Assembly (NCBI GenBank): GCA_009760855.2
Contig: WPIO01000082.1
Location: 1,029,001 to 1,093,000, forward strand
Reading direction: 5' to 3'
DNA: 64,000 bases
From: Cristatella mucedo
Lineage: Eukaryota > Bryozoa > Phylactolaemata > Cristatellidae
Shown piece after piece: positions 49,701 to 59,621 of the stretch. The notes below the pieces were generated by a model. That model saw nothing but the letters and a program-made list of their open reading frames with translations. It searched no databases and had not been told where the DNA came from. The stretch's first letter is position 1. Each line of letters opens with the position of its first letter. Both the position numbers and the translations under genes were made by a program.

Positions 49701-52700
49701 TAGAGAACTTAATCTCTCATCAGGCGCTTCACATATGCTTAAGGGCTCGAGCCCACGACCTCAGCCAGACCTTGGTCGGGGGCGAGCACCTTAACCGCTG
49801 GACCAAACCAGCTCGGCTAATGCAATAGTATGATGCTGAAAAACACGATTTTTGTATGTGCAATAACAATTATTTACTCTGCAGTTGAGTGAGATTTTTT
49901 AGCCTTGCAAAATCGCAGTATTTGGCGGTTTACTGGGACCAGTCGTCAGTAGGTTATCTTGCAAATGTTTATTTTCAAACTAATCTTCTCTATAGCTACA
50001 ATGAGTGTTTTGCTCAGAATCGCTTATGTTTTGGGCTAGCCCTCTCCCAAACCGGCAACTTATAGTTCAGTTTAATCGATACAATGCCTTGCAGTATTTT
50101 CATTCACCATTTTATAGGTGGTTAGCGCCTCCAACGGAATGCTAGATCCTACAATGAAAATATTTGTAGAGGTACCGTGTGATCGCTCATCTAGGAAGGA
50201 TATACAAGTGTGGACCAGTGAGACCCATTTGCTCTAAAACATATTGAACGTGTAAAAAATGATGCCGAATTTTACATGCGATATGAGTTTAAAGTAAATA
50301 TGGCGTCAACAGTTGTTAGATGTTACTTTGGCTTCTCTGCCCTCTGGAAGATCCATGACCATTTAGCTGCCATACGAGCTAGCAGCCATTATGTGAGCCA
50401 TATTGCCGTACATAGTCTTTTAGCATACAATGGTTCTACATTTTAACATCGTCTGACTGAGGTCCTTCTCTATCGAGTTATAGGAGTTACAATATTTTGT
50501 TGTTCATGCAGATCTAGCAGGGAATAATTTAATGTAGAACGGCAATGGGGGGATTTACATACTGTTAAACTTGCACATTACATCATCTAGCCAATGACAT
50601 TCAAAGACTTATAGTGATTAGAACCTAGAAGTAGCATCGCTGAAGTGAAGAAAAGAAGAAATCTCTAATTAAGTTTTTGGATTGAGATATTGTTAAACTG
50701 CTGTGATTCAAATTAGAATATCACTCAAAAGGCTCGGATCTGATGCCAGATGTAATTGGCGACTGAAAGAAGCAATGCCAGTAAGCAGTCGACGAGCAGG
50801 ACGATTACCTGGCACTAGCAGGAAGTGTGTGATCAGAAGCCACATCTCAACGAAAGAACTAAAAGCGAGAGTTGAAACCAGCTTGAGTAGATATGGATCT
50901 ACAAAATATAAGCCCAAAAACTCAAACTAAGCAGAGAGAAATGCTGCAGAGCCCAGGCAGCCTTAAAAGGAAATATAGGCTGAGTGCGAAGAGAAGCTTC
51001 AACTTCAATTCCAAGACAGAAGAAACAAATGTTGACGGACATACAATCATTAAAGTGACGAACTCTAATGAAAAAATATAAAGGATGCACCACTGCAAAG
51101 TTCAGTGTTGAGGCATTGGACGTGACGGGGTATGTAAATCCCTAATGCTCAACAACTCACGAGACTTTGCGGAAAACGTTGTGAGCAACAATGATTGTCA
51201 TGGATTTGAAGTAAAATAACGTAACTTTAGACGATTTAACGGCCTTGCTTACCGAAAGCCGCTTAGGCTGTGAGTGCGCTATACAAAACTCTCCTGCGTA
51301 ACACTCACATGGTCTTTATGACTTTGTGGAGTTACTGATGGAGATACATTACTTTACATTACATTAATAAATTATAAACATAAGATTCGCTATCTCTCCC
51401 GCTTGCAAAGAGCAATAAAGATTTGCCTTCTGCAGGACTCGAACTCAAAATCTGGATTGTGAAAAGCGAGCTCCTTATTAGGAATCTTAGATAACCCTAA
51501 AATCGTACCCCGGAAGATAACTGGAGATAGAAACATAGAAGTCGTCAAAAAACGGCCTTCGATAAAATGATTTATATTTTGGTGTCACCCGGTGGTTAGA
51601 TTTCAATCTGATTAGAGGTTGATCAGTCTATCAGTAGTGGTTTATACCGGAGTTAAATGCGTGGAAATGCACATCCACAGTACACAGGACGAAGGCCTCC
51701 TGATAGCTGCGACTTATTGAATACTTTAGTTATGTTCAAAGAACGGCGATTTGCGTCGACCATAAAAAGCCTACCCAAGACGAACGACAACTTCATATTG
51801 AGAAGGTCACGTGCGAAGGAACATGGGAGTCCTGTTCCAGAATGACCTCTTTTAAGTCAAACACGTCATCTACCCAGTCAAGTCTTTCTACTTTCAAAAA
51901 TTACTTTGCAAAAATCTAGTGGTACTGTGACAAGGAAAACACAGCTAGGGGAATCCACGATTTTAGACAAAGTATCGTCGCTTATGCCTATCTTTCTTTA
52001 AACGTCATCCGGGTAGTGAGAGTATTACAGATGTTGCACATTTTGGCACCTGAGCCGTCATTTTAAACGGCACTAATGCTACAGCACACCAAGTTTACCC
52101 GGAAAGGCAGAGCTCTCCAAAAATGCATCGATTTCAAGGTCACGCCAGTTACATATAGGCCGCTTCCTTATTTAGCTTCTCATCTACCTAAGCTAACTCC
52201 TTCTTCCTAGCACCGTGTAAACCTCTAACTCCATTTATTTAGATGAGCTTCTAACCATCTCAACTAATTGCCGTAACTTCCTATACACTTAAGGCCTAAG
52301 ACTATCTAACGTACGAGATACTGATATTTTTTCGTAATGACGCCTAAGGTTAATCTAAAAAACTACTGTTACCCACAGTGTGTGCTTAGTCAATAGGAAT
52401 CACGTTATAATGTGTAAATGCATGCTCCCATTGTGTGTGTTGTTACTTTTTTGAGCTGAAGCACTTGATTTTGATTTTAACTCTTCTGCAGTACTATTAT
52501 CATTAAGCCTAGATGTTTTGTCGGAGAAATAATAATTTCAAGTAGACACGGCTGTACTGAGGTGAGCATTATAGACTCTAATGTTTTGAAATAACTAAAT
52601 ATAATGTGGCTAATACTGAACCACCACTAAAGGTCTTAAGAGCCATTGCGAACATAAACGCTTATTACAATGTTTAGCCAGAGATAAGAGGGTGATTGTT

Positions 52701-55700
52701 ATACCTTCTGAAAGTTATGCTCTTCTTTCTTACAAAAGTAAAAAAAAAGCTTCCCAGTCCTTATTTGATGACTTCCAGGAAGAGTAAAATAGAGTAATCA
52801 TTTGATTTCAGGCCGCATTTACTATGTAAGAGGACCAACGGCTATATAAATGAACAAGCTTGTTAAGAGAAATTTTCGACATCATAAGATAATGGCATTT
52901 AAACTGCATTAAAAAAAGAGTGCTGCATCTTGGTCTACAGCATATAGATTACACCACGGTCGTTGTGAACAAATTTGTTTAAGGCTGTACTGAATGATTG
53001 ATGAATGATTTTAAATATTCAGCCGAATGCGAATAGCTGACTGGCTATTTCGCCGAATACGAATAGTGTACAGAATAATCTATCGTCTGATGACGATTGC
53101 GTGGGCTATAACGACCCGTGCGCTGGCAGGGCGAGCACAAGTCTCCTCGACCCAGGTACTGGCGGGTAATCACGTGGCAAAAAGAGGCACTGCCACACCC
53201 ACCGCTGTGGGTACGTCAAAAAAACAGCATAATCCGTGCGCATACACCCCTTTAAAAAGCAACGTTAATTAATAAATCAGCTAATAAGTCAATGACCTTC
53301 AAAAAGTCACCCTTACATTAATGTACTTTTCATATTTACAGTGCAACTGAACTGTACAGCAAAGTTTAGAATTACATCGCAAGTCAAAAAAGGAGAAAAT
53401 TCGCTAATTACCAAATGTAGCACCAACATTAGCTCTCATAGTTAAGACTAAAAATGTGTTGCTGCTACTGCCTTTGGTAAGTCACGGCCTCGAATGTATA
53501 AAATCTGTCAGGGATTCTTCATTTGACTTAGTATACGGTTATTACAAATTTAAATCTCTAAGACCGTCTGTGCGTTCCCTACATGCGACCTAATGCTGAT
53601 TCACCTACCAGTGCTGACGAACCAATATCATACATGGTCGTTTTAGAAAGAAGTTATCTACTATGATGTTGAGGTACTTTTTCATTTTTCTTCTTATACA
53701 TATTTAGCTTTAATAATAATTAATCTAAGCATCAAATAGGGAGGGCTCACCCACTAGGAAATTGGGCATTAAGGCTCGACTTGCAAAAGCAAAGGTAGAG
53801 TTTTCCATGAATTTTTACAGATGCAGGTTGATTTCCAATTACAACTTGTAGTTTCCGCAGGCTACAGTGAGCCGGCGACTTACAGAGCAATGGATTAGAA
53901 ATACAAAGAAACAAATTTAAAAACAGTAATAATACGTTTGATAAACCAAATTCAGAGAACTCAATCTCTTTCTAGGCGCTTCACATTTTCTGAAAAGGAC
54001 ATACGATTGAACGGTTAGGGGTTAAATGCACAATTTCAGCGTGCAAGAATGGTTAGGGACAGCATGCACGACGTCAGCACACATGATCACATACATGTTA
54101 AATCGCCGGGACCTACTAAATGCTGCACTCAATAAGCGTGTTTTTGTTTCTCTTGAAATCTGGTCAAGTCAGGAGCTGTTGCGAGGTAGGTCGAGAGTGA
54201 GTTCCAGGCTATGGTAAGAAACGAAATAAAGACAGGGTCTCCGAAGGCTTTGAGGTTTGAACGAGGTATAGTTGGATACTTAGATCACAAAGTTCTTCTA
54301 GAGCGCCTCTCATCTCGCCTGGGCATCACTGGCACTGCTCTGCAATGGTTCAGGCCCTATCTCAGTGGAAGACTCCAGAGATTGATGTGATTGGACAAAG
54401 ATCATCCGAGGTACCTCTGGAATATGGGGTACCTCAGGGCTCCGTGCTACGTCCGGTTCTTTTCGCGGTTTATACTCTCGCTCTAGCTGATGTGATTGCC
54501 AAGTACAATCTAGGCGTTCACTTCTACGCGGATGACACTCAATTGTACCTCTGCTTTGATCCCCCTAGCCTTTGAGCACCTCAAATTATCCCAACTCACT
54601 TGCTGCATGTATTGATGCGATCCCCAAATGGATGGCAACAAATTTTCTAAAACTAAACGATGATAAAACTAACTTACTAGTTATGGGCAAACCCAGTGTA
54701 ATTCAGAAATCGAAAAGGCGGACGCTCAGAATTGGCTGTGCCAGCATATCTCCGGTTGAATCAGATCGAAATCGACGTGGCATGTTCCAAAGCGACCTCT
54801 TGTTAGACGACCACATCAGCTCCACAGTCAAATCTGCCCACGTTTAGCTTCATAACATTGCTAAAATTCGGGGCTTGTTTAGATAAGGATACCACGTCCA
54901 AGTCGGTCCATGCATTGTGACATCCCGTCTCGACTTCTGCAACTCATTGCTTACTGGCCTACCGGCATGTGCGATCAGGCAACTGCAGCTGGTGCAAAAC
55001 TCTGCAGCTAGGCTTGGCTGTCGTGAACGTCGCCGTTGCCACATTACACCACTTCTCGTCGACCTGCACTGGCTACCAGTATAGCAACAGATTGACTTCA
55101 AGGTTTTGTCACTCACTTTTAGGTCACTTCATTCTTTCGTACCAGCCTATCTCTCAGATCTAGTCCCCCACCAGGCCAAGCATCGTACCACCAGCTTTTT
55201 GGAATCCAACAGTCTACAAATACCTCGTACAAACCTCAAATCCTATCGAGACCGTGCATTTAGTTCGTATGCTCCCAAAGCCTGGAATTCCCCTCCGTCT
55301 TGCGTCGAAACATCCCCTGACTTGATAAAATTTAAAAAGAACTTAAAACACACCTATTTCTGACAGCATTTAGTGGGTCGTTGTGATTTGTCATCCACGT
55401 GCATATACGTGCTGACACTGTGCATGCAGCCACTAACCTCATTTGCATGCTGACCCTGTGCATGTCACCCTAACCATTTTATTCATGTTGTTTATCAAGC
55501 ATGATATTACTCACCATTCAATCGCGTTATCCTTTGCAGCAAATGTAAAGGGCCTAGAAAGAGATTGAGTTCTCTGAGGGCGCTTTATCATGTGCATTAT
55601 TATTATTATTATTATTAGATGCTGAGAAGAAATTCTCCCCACAATGGCTTCGGCAGAGTTTCTGCTAGGCTTACGGATTAAGTACATACAATTACTGAAT

Positions 55701-58700
55701 ATTAAATATGGACACTGGAGCTCTACAGGTTTTTTAGGTAGCTGATTTGGAGCTTTCGCCAGCACAGTAACTGTACTATTTTGAAAATGGAGTAGAAATC
55801 GCTGTAAAAGCCGTGTGCTTTCAGCGTGAACAGGCAGATCAGATTTTAAAAGTGGATGAAGTATGTATTAATTCATAAAGAGAGACTAATTCAAGAGACT
55901 TTAAATATACATTCTTTTAATCAGGTTCAACGATCGTGCAACCCAGACTCAATTACTAATCTATATTATGTTAAATGAGAGTCGGCTTAGTGGGTCCTGT
56001 TGGCTGACGAGATCATGCTCGTATTGTACCTAGTGATATTTATTGCACTTTTAATATGGTGTACATATTATTAGTAACAACTACACTTTTCCCCTTGCAC
56101 TTCTATGAGCAATTATTTCAAATATTAGGAATAAACATCACACGTGTCAGACATTCTCATAGATTTAAATAAAAATGGTTGACATCCCAACGCTTTTACT
56201 TGCAGCGTTTTTCACTAATCGGTTTGTAATTTTCTGCACATCTGTGAATCAGCCGAGCAACAGTGCGAAAAAAGGATGTGGAATAATAGGAAGGTTCCTA
56301 ATAAGTCAGGCCACGAGCAATGCTTAGGAAAAAATTGGTACAAAGTTCCCGCAGCACTGCAAGTGGCAATGAAATGCATCGTCGCCCTGGCTTGGCCCAG
56401 GTGTAAAGATGTTTGCCTTTGACGACCGAGGCCGTAGGTAAGAGCCCTCTGGCATAAACAAAGCACATGGATATAGATTCAGTCTTTTATTGGTGTTATA
56501 CAAATGAATTATATACATATATATATATGCATTTATATATAATCAACCATAATACATTCAAGATTTGACTAGGTTTTCCTTTTTCAAATAAATTTCATCT
56601 TTCCGTAGAGTAAAATTAAATTTCTTATTGTCCCTATTGTTTTAGGTTGGGCTGACTACAAGAACGGCTTTGGTGATGTCAAGCACGAGTATTGGCTGGG
56701 CTTGGAACGTATTTACCGGCTCACTAGTTCTGTACAGCCAAAGTTGAATGTATACTTGGATGACTTCACTGGAGCCTCGAGGATGGCGAACTACACTTTC
56801 ATGAGTGTGACTAACGAAACCAACTTTTACACTTTGGCGGTGAGATGGATTGTAGGATACTTCTTTAATGCTGTTATGTAGCTATTATCTTTACATGGGT
56901 ATAATCTACTCTTGGTGGTTGTGAAGGTCAATGAACCGTGCATTGTCATTTCAAATTTAAACCAGCGAATCAGAGTCCAGGAATTAAGCGATGAATCGCT
57001 TCTTTCAAATAGGTCAGTCGTCAATCACTTCAGTCCGAGCTTTTAAGTGGTTAGTGCTGGCACTAGGATAAGAACCATGTAAACCTAAGCTTATTAGACT
57101 GTGCTAACCCATCACCTTAGACTATTTTAATAACTTGGAAAGTCACTCCTCTGGTGCTTTTAAACAAAAAAGCAATCTTTCATGGAAGGATACTTTTTGG
57201 AGATTACATAAAATACATATGTTGTTATCGTGTGATAATACGTACGTGTTCTTGGCAACTTAATATGGAAATAATTTGAGCGAAAATAGATGTATGCTGG
57301 CGGGCAATTACGGAATATAAGAGATGCCCCGTAATAGCCAAGGCAGTAGCTTTATTAGCAGCAGCTTTGCGAGATTTTTAAATTATGCTTCCTCGCTACT
57401 CTGGTATTATCGTGAATTTTCCTTGAGTTCTTGATAAGGAAATCAAATCTTACGCTTCATCATTCATCAGCTGTTTTGTGCCTTGAGAAATTACACCGTG
57501 AAGATGAAGTTTGTTTTTCCACGATCGTCAAGAGATTGGTAACTGTAAGGCCCTTGATCGTTATCCTGCCTAGAGTTACTCAGCAGAAAACAGACCCTAT
57601 AAGCGTCTAGGATGTATACTAGCTTCTCATGTAAGCCCATAACTAGATGGGCTGCTGAAATTTCTGACGCCATAGACACTTTCTGTCAGACGTACGATTA
57701 CAGCTATGAACTTTATAATCCGTTTATGGAAAGATTGGTAAACTATTGCTCATTCAGCAGGTGGAAAAATGGGATGAATAGTTACTTGCTGTACATGAAA
57801 TCTTAGCCCATGTGGACAATATGCGACACGAGGAAAAAACCTCTCGCGTGCACAATACTTTTGATTTTTGAGCCTATGCTTGCTGGCACTATGCACTTTA
57901 TTACTAATCAACAGGCATGCTTTCTTTCCAGAATGACTTGGTGCATTGACAAAGATTGAGTATCGTACTATGCCATTTCATATTTCCTAACGTTAAAATT
58001 GTTAGGCTCAAGATTATAGTTAGATCCACTTAGTTTTGCTTAACTTCCCAGAGAAGCATTTTCGTTGTAAATAATCAGCTCTGCTGGGAATTGATGCCTA
58101 TATTATACACCGGCCTTCATCAGGAGCATTGATCAACCCTGTTTATTTTTTATTAATTGCTATACTGAGTTTTTGCTAGCTATGTGAATTAAAAAATCAG
58201 CTAGTATATAATTAACCATGACTATTCAAGACGCATCATAGCTATTCGAATACCTTGAAGCTCTGTCCCTGAGTTAATTAGCACGTAAGCTGTGCATTAC
58301 AATAAGTATAGGTTTTTCTAGTTGGCAGTACAATACAAGCAGAAATTGCACAGGCTCAGATGTTGTGTAATATAGTAACCTTGATCAGTGAAGACCTATA
58401 GATGATCCAAGTATCATCCTCAGTAAGCTTTCTCGCTCTTACCCATGATATTTCAATAGCTATCTACCGCGATACTATGTTCGTTTATTCCGTAGTTCCA
58501 CGTGTCATTACTTAGGCATGTGAAAGCAATTCTAAATAGAATTGAATGTCTTACTTCCAGCACGCCCAGCAGTTTAGTATCAAACAGCCCACGCATTAAC
58601 TAGAACAAAAAAATACGTGAACAGAATTGGCGTGTCTTAAGCTGCGACTTAAAAAATGCAAGGTCATTGCTAGTAGTGACAGTTGCCGGTAGCCAGTTCC

Positions 58701-59621
58701 ATACTTTCTGTGCTTATCAGCTGAAGGTTATTTTTCTAGAAGACTTCAAATTAATGCGATGGACAGCAAGATGACCGGATGTTGAGAAACTTGTGGTATA
58801 AGAGCAAACTTGACAAGCAAGGAGATCGAATAAGTATGCATGTACAACCGAGTTAAGTAAATTTTGAGGCAAATAGTATCATGAAATCACTTCGAAGCGT
58901 AATATGAAGAGTGAAGCTCCAAAGGAAGTATTGTGCCTTGGAGCGTTCGCTAGATGAGCCACTGTATGTTGTACCTGCTGCAGACGTTAACTGGCAAAAG
59001 TCAGCAGAACAGAAGAAAGGGTATTGCAATAATCTGGTAGTGATGACACGAGCGTATGAAGTAGTTTGATCGCTTTTATTTAGCTTACTTTCTCATTCAA
59101 ATTGTGTGTTTTTGTATATCTTTCTCACCATTTGCCACAATTTCTATGCTAGCAACCCTTGACTGAGTTTTTCCTTAAAGACCCTTGAATTGCTATGGCA
59201 ATCAATAAACTGCATGCCTAAGTGGCTGTGGGAACATTGCATCGCTTAGATTTACAGGCCAAATAAAATTATATTTATTATATCGATTAAAAAATTAACA
59301 AAGCCTTGTGCTTAATTGAAGTGCCAGTTACAATAATTTTACCATGTCCGTAAAGGCTATAACAAATAATTTGTTAACAACATCTGCTTTTGCTTGCGGA
59401 GGTTTTGCCACAGTTTCTGTTGTTTTATGAACAGTAACATAACTTACAGATAGTCTTAACCCAGTTTGCATTTGTTCTTCTTCAGCTGGGTACATATTCT
59501 GGTGATGCAGGTGACCCATTTGGTACGGGCACTATTCAGCAATCATCGGGCATGAAATTCACAACATTCGATAGCGACAACGATTTACGCGCAGGTGGAA
59601 ATTGTGCTATTTTGTTTACAG
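31411..59621 (+). CDS. Secreted PAN/apple plus fibrinogen-C protein, spliced (five exons seen, 3' end outside window)
   Basis: Five plus-strand exons (31411-31746, 37470-37524, 49035-49193, 56646-56839, 59486-59621) join in phase into 293 codons. Residues 1-20 form a signal peptide ([18 protein letters not shown]). Residues about 25-107 form a PAN/apple-like module with cysteines at 58, 62, 68 and 80. A short linker exon follows, then from about residue 131 a fibrinogen C-terminal domain: [23 protein letters not shown], the Ca-site DSDND and NCA. Fibrinogen-related proteins bind carbohydrate or acetyl groups and act in invertebrate recognition or adhesion; that role is inferred. The domain lacks its last ~50 residues, including the binding pocket, which must be encoded beyond 64000. 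Introns are full of LINE and SINE copies. No exon is broken. Confidence 0.9.
32222..32450. repeat. Three ~75-bp tandem units
   Basis: The anchor GCCAYATGCCCT occurs at 32290, 32366 and 32439 (spacing 76 and 73). The first two units also share TTTCAGCCTGTATA-type sequence. Imperfect; intronic in the PAN/fibrinogen gene. Confidence 0.75.
32508..32590 (+). mobile_element. SINE1 copy, internally deleted
   Basis: An excellent A box (TTTGGCCCAGTGGTTAAGG) and CCGACCAAGG. The B box and most of the LINE-like tail are missing. Only the final CATAAATGAATT remains. Confidence 0.65.
32985..33740 (-). mobile_element. LINE-A 3' fragment
   Basis: An (AAT)n tail and terminal block at the left, then the 3' UTR (GGGATGACATGCACAGGGTC) and the C-terminal coding region including [18 protein letters not shown], and on the minus strand [20 protein letters not shown]. 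5'-truncated near 33740. Confidence 0.78.
33741..36189. other. Intron stretch with a small duplication, no gene supported
   Basis: A 126-codon plus frame (33819-34199) and minus frames at 35271-35588, 35647-35988 and 35919-36125 show no domain that I recognise. Two 35-bp spaced copies of a CCATGG...CAAAA...ACGG...TTTTATAT unit occur at 34232 and 34267. The rest is AT-rich. Confidence 0.4.
36190..36345 (+). mobile_element. LINE-A internal fragment
   Basis: The translation gives a degraded [11 protein letters not shown] and [12 protein letters not shown], matching LLAAFDTIDKK and the [11 protein letters not shown] region of the LINE-A reverse transcriptase. Both ends are lost. Confidence 0.55.
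37470..37524 (+). CDS. PAN/fibrinogen gene, candidate linker exon (55 nt)
   Basis: Acceptor TTATTTGCAG, donor GTAAGTGAG. It reads [18 protein letters not shown] plus one base. It converts phase 0 (previous exon) to phase 1 (next exon), which the two flanking exons require. The splice sites are strong, but no domain supports it. Confidence 0.55.
37845..38515 (-). mobile_element. LINE-A copy with internal deletion
   Basis: The left part is the terminal block in minus orientation (CTTTCTAGACACTTTAAATAGG). From about 38050 the reverse-transcriptase region appears, including [19 protein letters not shown] near 38470-38415. The C-terminal coding region between them is missing. Confidence 0.65.
38520..39697 (-). 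mobile_element. LINE-A copy, 3' part (split by LINE-B)
   Basis: Terminal block and 3' UTR at the left (with a local duplication of the AAATGATTAGTGGTAACAT block), then C-terminal coding ([56 protein letters not shown]). It stops at about 39697 in the GVPQGSVLG region. The upstream remainder resumes at 40776. Confidence 0.75.
39698..40775 (-). mobile_element. LINE-B inserted into LINE-A
   Basis: The 3' end at 39698 (minus form of GGAGTTGCAGACGGAAATACA), then C-terminal coding ([20 protein letters not shown]), the catalytic region ([15 protein letters not shown] and [18 protein letters not shown] near 40370-40225), and N-terminal reverse transcriptase ([20 protein letters not shown] near 40750-40690). 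Several frameshifts are present. It separates two colinear parts of one LINE-A copy. Confidence 0.8.
40776..41285 (-). mobile_element. LINE-A copy, upstream part, with SINE2 inside
   Basis: The minus strand reads [20 protein letters not shown], then [18 protein letters not shown] (41277-41120), interrupted by a SINE2 at about 40945-41095. It resumes with [20 protein letters not shown] (near 40905). Colinear with 38520-39697. Confidence 0.72.
40945..41095 (+). mobile_element. SINE2 copy
   Basis: tRNA-like head (TAGCTTAGGAGTTAAGGTGC as A box, GGGTTCCAATTC as B box), then the SINE2 body (CTGTAGGTGATCTTATATTG, GAAAGCGG). It is inserted antisense in LINE-A. Confidence 0.65.
41286..41599. other. 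No gene seen
   Basis: Intronic sequence of unclear origin between LINE-A and LINE-B copies. Confidence 0.35.
41600..42185 (+). mobile_element. LINE-B 3' fragment
   Basis: Follows the C-terminal order of LINE-B (CCTTTGCTAAAAGAGCTG, GGTCCTAGACTGTGGAACAC, CCGACTATGGCTCATCCTTT, then the GGAGTTACAGACGGAGATAC end). It contains an 18-bp tandem duplication (GATGCCGGTTGAGCCAYG at 41652 and 41670). Confidence 0.75.
42186..43214. repeat. Intron stretch with four 15-bp tandem repeats at 42939-42998
   Basis: Four units of CTGAATAACAGAGGC, the first three identical, lie in a locally GC-rich spot with CTGCAGCTGCAGCTG. On the minus strand they read RPLLF repeats in a 98-codon frame that I do not consider a gene. 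Confidence 0.8.
43215..43530 (-). mobile_element. LINE-A internal fragment
   Basis: Matches the LINE-A segment around CCATATGCGTACA...GTCTAAGC and GTAAGTAGGCAGACT, seen also at 39.17-39.26 and 63.3 kb. Diverged, no ends. Confidence 0.5.
44320..44660 (-). mobile_element. LINE-A internal fragment, strongly diverged
   Basis: Contains the GTGCGATGTGGTAGCTA...GCAAAGCTGCTAAGTTTTGCA segment of the C-terminal coding region, flanked by weaker similarity. Confidence 0.45.
44690..45326 (+). mobile_element. LINE-A copy, upstream part (split)
   Basis: Plus-strand block order of the LINE-A reverse transcriptase: GGTATCACTGGCACTGC, GGTACCTCAGAGCTC, GAAGATGACAAGAAAATTGC (catalytic region, degraded), CTCACATGGATGACAGCCAAC and CATCCCATCTAGACTTCTGTG. 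Interrupted at 45326 and resumed at 46095. Confidence 0.65.
45330..46075 (-). mobile_element. LINE-A 3' fragment inserted inverted in LINE-A
   Basis: Starts with TAATAATAGTAATACAC and the terminal block (CTCAGTCTCTTTCTAGGCGC). The 3' UTR (GGTGACACGCACAGGGTCAG) and C-terminal coding region follow, up to GTAGGCAGTCTACTAA. Opposite in strand to the copy it interrupts. Confidence 0.75.
46095..46700 (+). mobile_element. LINE-A copy, 3' part (split)
   Basis: Continues 44690-45326: GTCTGTCGTGAGCTACGCAG, CTTCTCGCCGACCTGCACTG, then a degraded C-terminus, the 3' UTR and TGTAAAGTACCTAAAAAGAAC with a short (ATT)n tail at 46698. Confidence 0.7.
46701..48774. other. Intron stretch, AT microsatellite at 46931-46965, no gene
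   Basis: A TATATATAATATACATAA-type run. A 93-codon plus frame and a 98-codon minus frame overlap at 47345-47699, but neither has a domain. Confidence 0.45.
48775..48900 (-). mobile_element. SINE2 copy
   Basis: The minus strand reads a tRNA-like head with GACCAAGGTCGTGGGTTCGA (B box), then CCTGCATTAGGTGATCCTAA, CCGCAAGCGATGG and CCTCTTCTGCTGCTATAC, matching the copy at 60055-60210. Confidence 0.65.
49035..49193 (+). CDS. PAN/fibrinogen gene, fibrinogen-C exon 1
   Basis: Acceptor TATTTTCTAAG, donor GTGAGG. It reads [27 protein letters not shown] and [17 protein letters not shown], the start of the fibrinogen C-terminal domain with its first disulfide pair. Ends in phase 1. Confidence 0.92.
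49276..49323. repeat. 24-bp tandem duplication
   Basis: GTACAATGGTGTTTTGATRA occurs at 49276 and 49300, about 80 bp after the first fibrinogen-C exon. Confidence 0.7.
49682..49819 (-). mobile_element. SINE1, best-preserved copy
   Basis: The minus strand reads GAGCTGGTTTGGTCCAGCGG, TTAAGGTGCTCGCCCCCGAC, the B box GTGGGCTCGAGCCC, then a 44-nt tail (49736-49693) that matches the LINE-A 3' end at 20367-20410 in 36 of 44 positions, ending CTATACAAATGAATTAC. It lies in the large intron between fibrinogen-C exons 1 and 2. Confidence 0.88.
49820..51232. other. Intron stretch, no gene seen
   Basis: Short frames near 50703-51093 on both strands have no domain. No repeat was matched. Confidence 0.4.
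51233..51370 (+). mobile_element. LINE-B extreme 3' end
   Basis: Carries TTACCGAAAGCCGCTTAGGC, GAGTGCGCTATACAAAACTC and the GGAGTTACTGATGGAGATAC end, followed by a (TTTACAT)-like tail. It nearly matches the copy at 62303-62400. Confidence 0.8.
51385..51495 (-). mobile_element. SINE2 copy (diverged)
   Basis: The minus strand reads GAGTTCGAGTCCTGCAGAAG, GGCAAATCTTTATTGCTCTT and TGCAAGCGGGAGAG, the SINE2 B box and body. It directly follows the LINE-B 3' end. Confidence 0.55.
51496..53929. other. Intron stretch, no gene seen
   Basis: AT-rich, with short frames (51657-51845 and 53027-53272) lacking any domain. No repeat could be assigned. Confidence 0.4.
53930..54270 (-). mobile_element. LINE-A 3' fragment, head-to-head with the next copy
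   Basis: TAATAATACGTTTGATAAAC tail, terminal block and 3' UTR in minus orientation, with the C-terminal GAGTGAGTTCCAGGC segment. It ends at about 54270, where a plus-strand LINE-A begins. Confidence 0.75.
54275..55617 (+). mobile_element. LINE-A copy (5'-truncated)
   Basis: Plus-strand ORF pieces: [20 protein letters not shown], the catalytic [15 protein letters not shown] (about 54520-54565), [29 protein letters not shown]-like and [14 protein letters not shown], then the 3' UTR, stem-loop and (ATT)n at 55596-55617. A stop after the catalytic region and other frameshifts make it inactive. Confidence 0.85.
55618..56385. other. Intron stretch, no gene seen
   Basis: Minus frames of about 84 codons at 55511-55765 and 56215-56466 have no domain. 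AT-rich. Confidence 0.4.
56386..56513 (+). mobile_element. SINE1 copy (diverged)
   Basis: CTGGCTTGGCCCAGGTGTAA (A box region), GACGACCGAGGCCGTAGG and a degraded B box, then the tail end GGTGTTATACAAATGAATTA, followed by an AT microsatellite to about 56542. It ends about 130 bp before a fibrinogen-C exon. Confidence 0.65.
56646..56839 (+). CDS. PAN/fibrinogen gene, fibrinogen-C exon 2
   Basis: Acceptor TTGTTTTAG, donor GTGAGA. It reads [20 protein letters not shown], then the core strands ([20 protein letters not shown]) up to FYTLA. 194 nt, ends in phase 0. The most conserved part of the fold. Confidence 0.93.
56840..58559. other. Intron stretch, no gene seen
   Basis: Overlapping short frames at 57491-57806 lack a domain. 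No repeat could be assigned. Confidence 0.4.
58560..59060 (-). mobile_element. LINE-C 3' fragment
   Basis: The minus strand translates in parts to [20 protein letters not shown] and [26 protein letters not shown], the usual C-terminal motif order of CR1-like LINE ORFs but distinct in sequence from LINE-A and LINE-B. Frameshifted; no tail repeat was identified. Confidence 0.65.
59486..59621 (+). CDS. PAN/fibrinogen gene, fibrinogen-C exon 3
   Basis: Acceptor TTTGTTCTTCTTCAG, donor GTAATT. It reads [20 protein letters not shown], then [25 protein letters not shown] is the calcium-binding loop and NCA opens the second disulfide. It ends in phase 1, so a further exon starting with the G-W-W block must follow; none was found before 64000. 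Confidence 0.92.
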
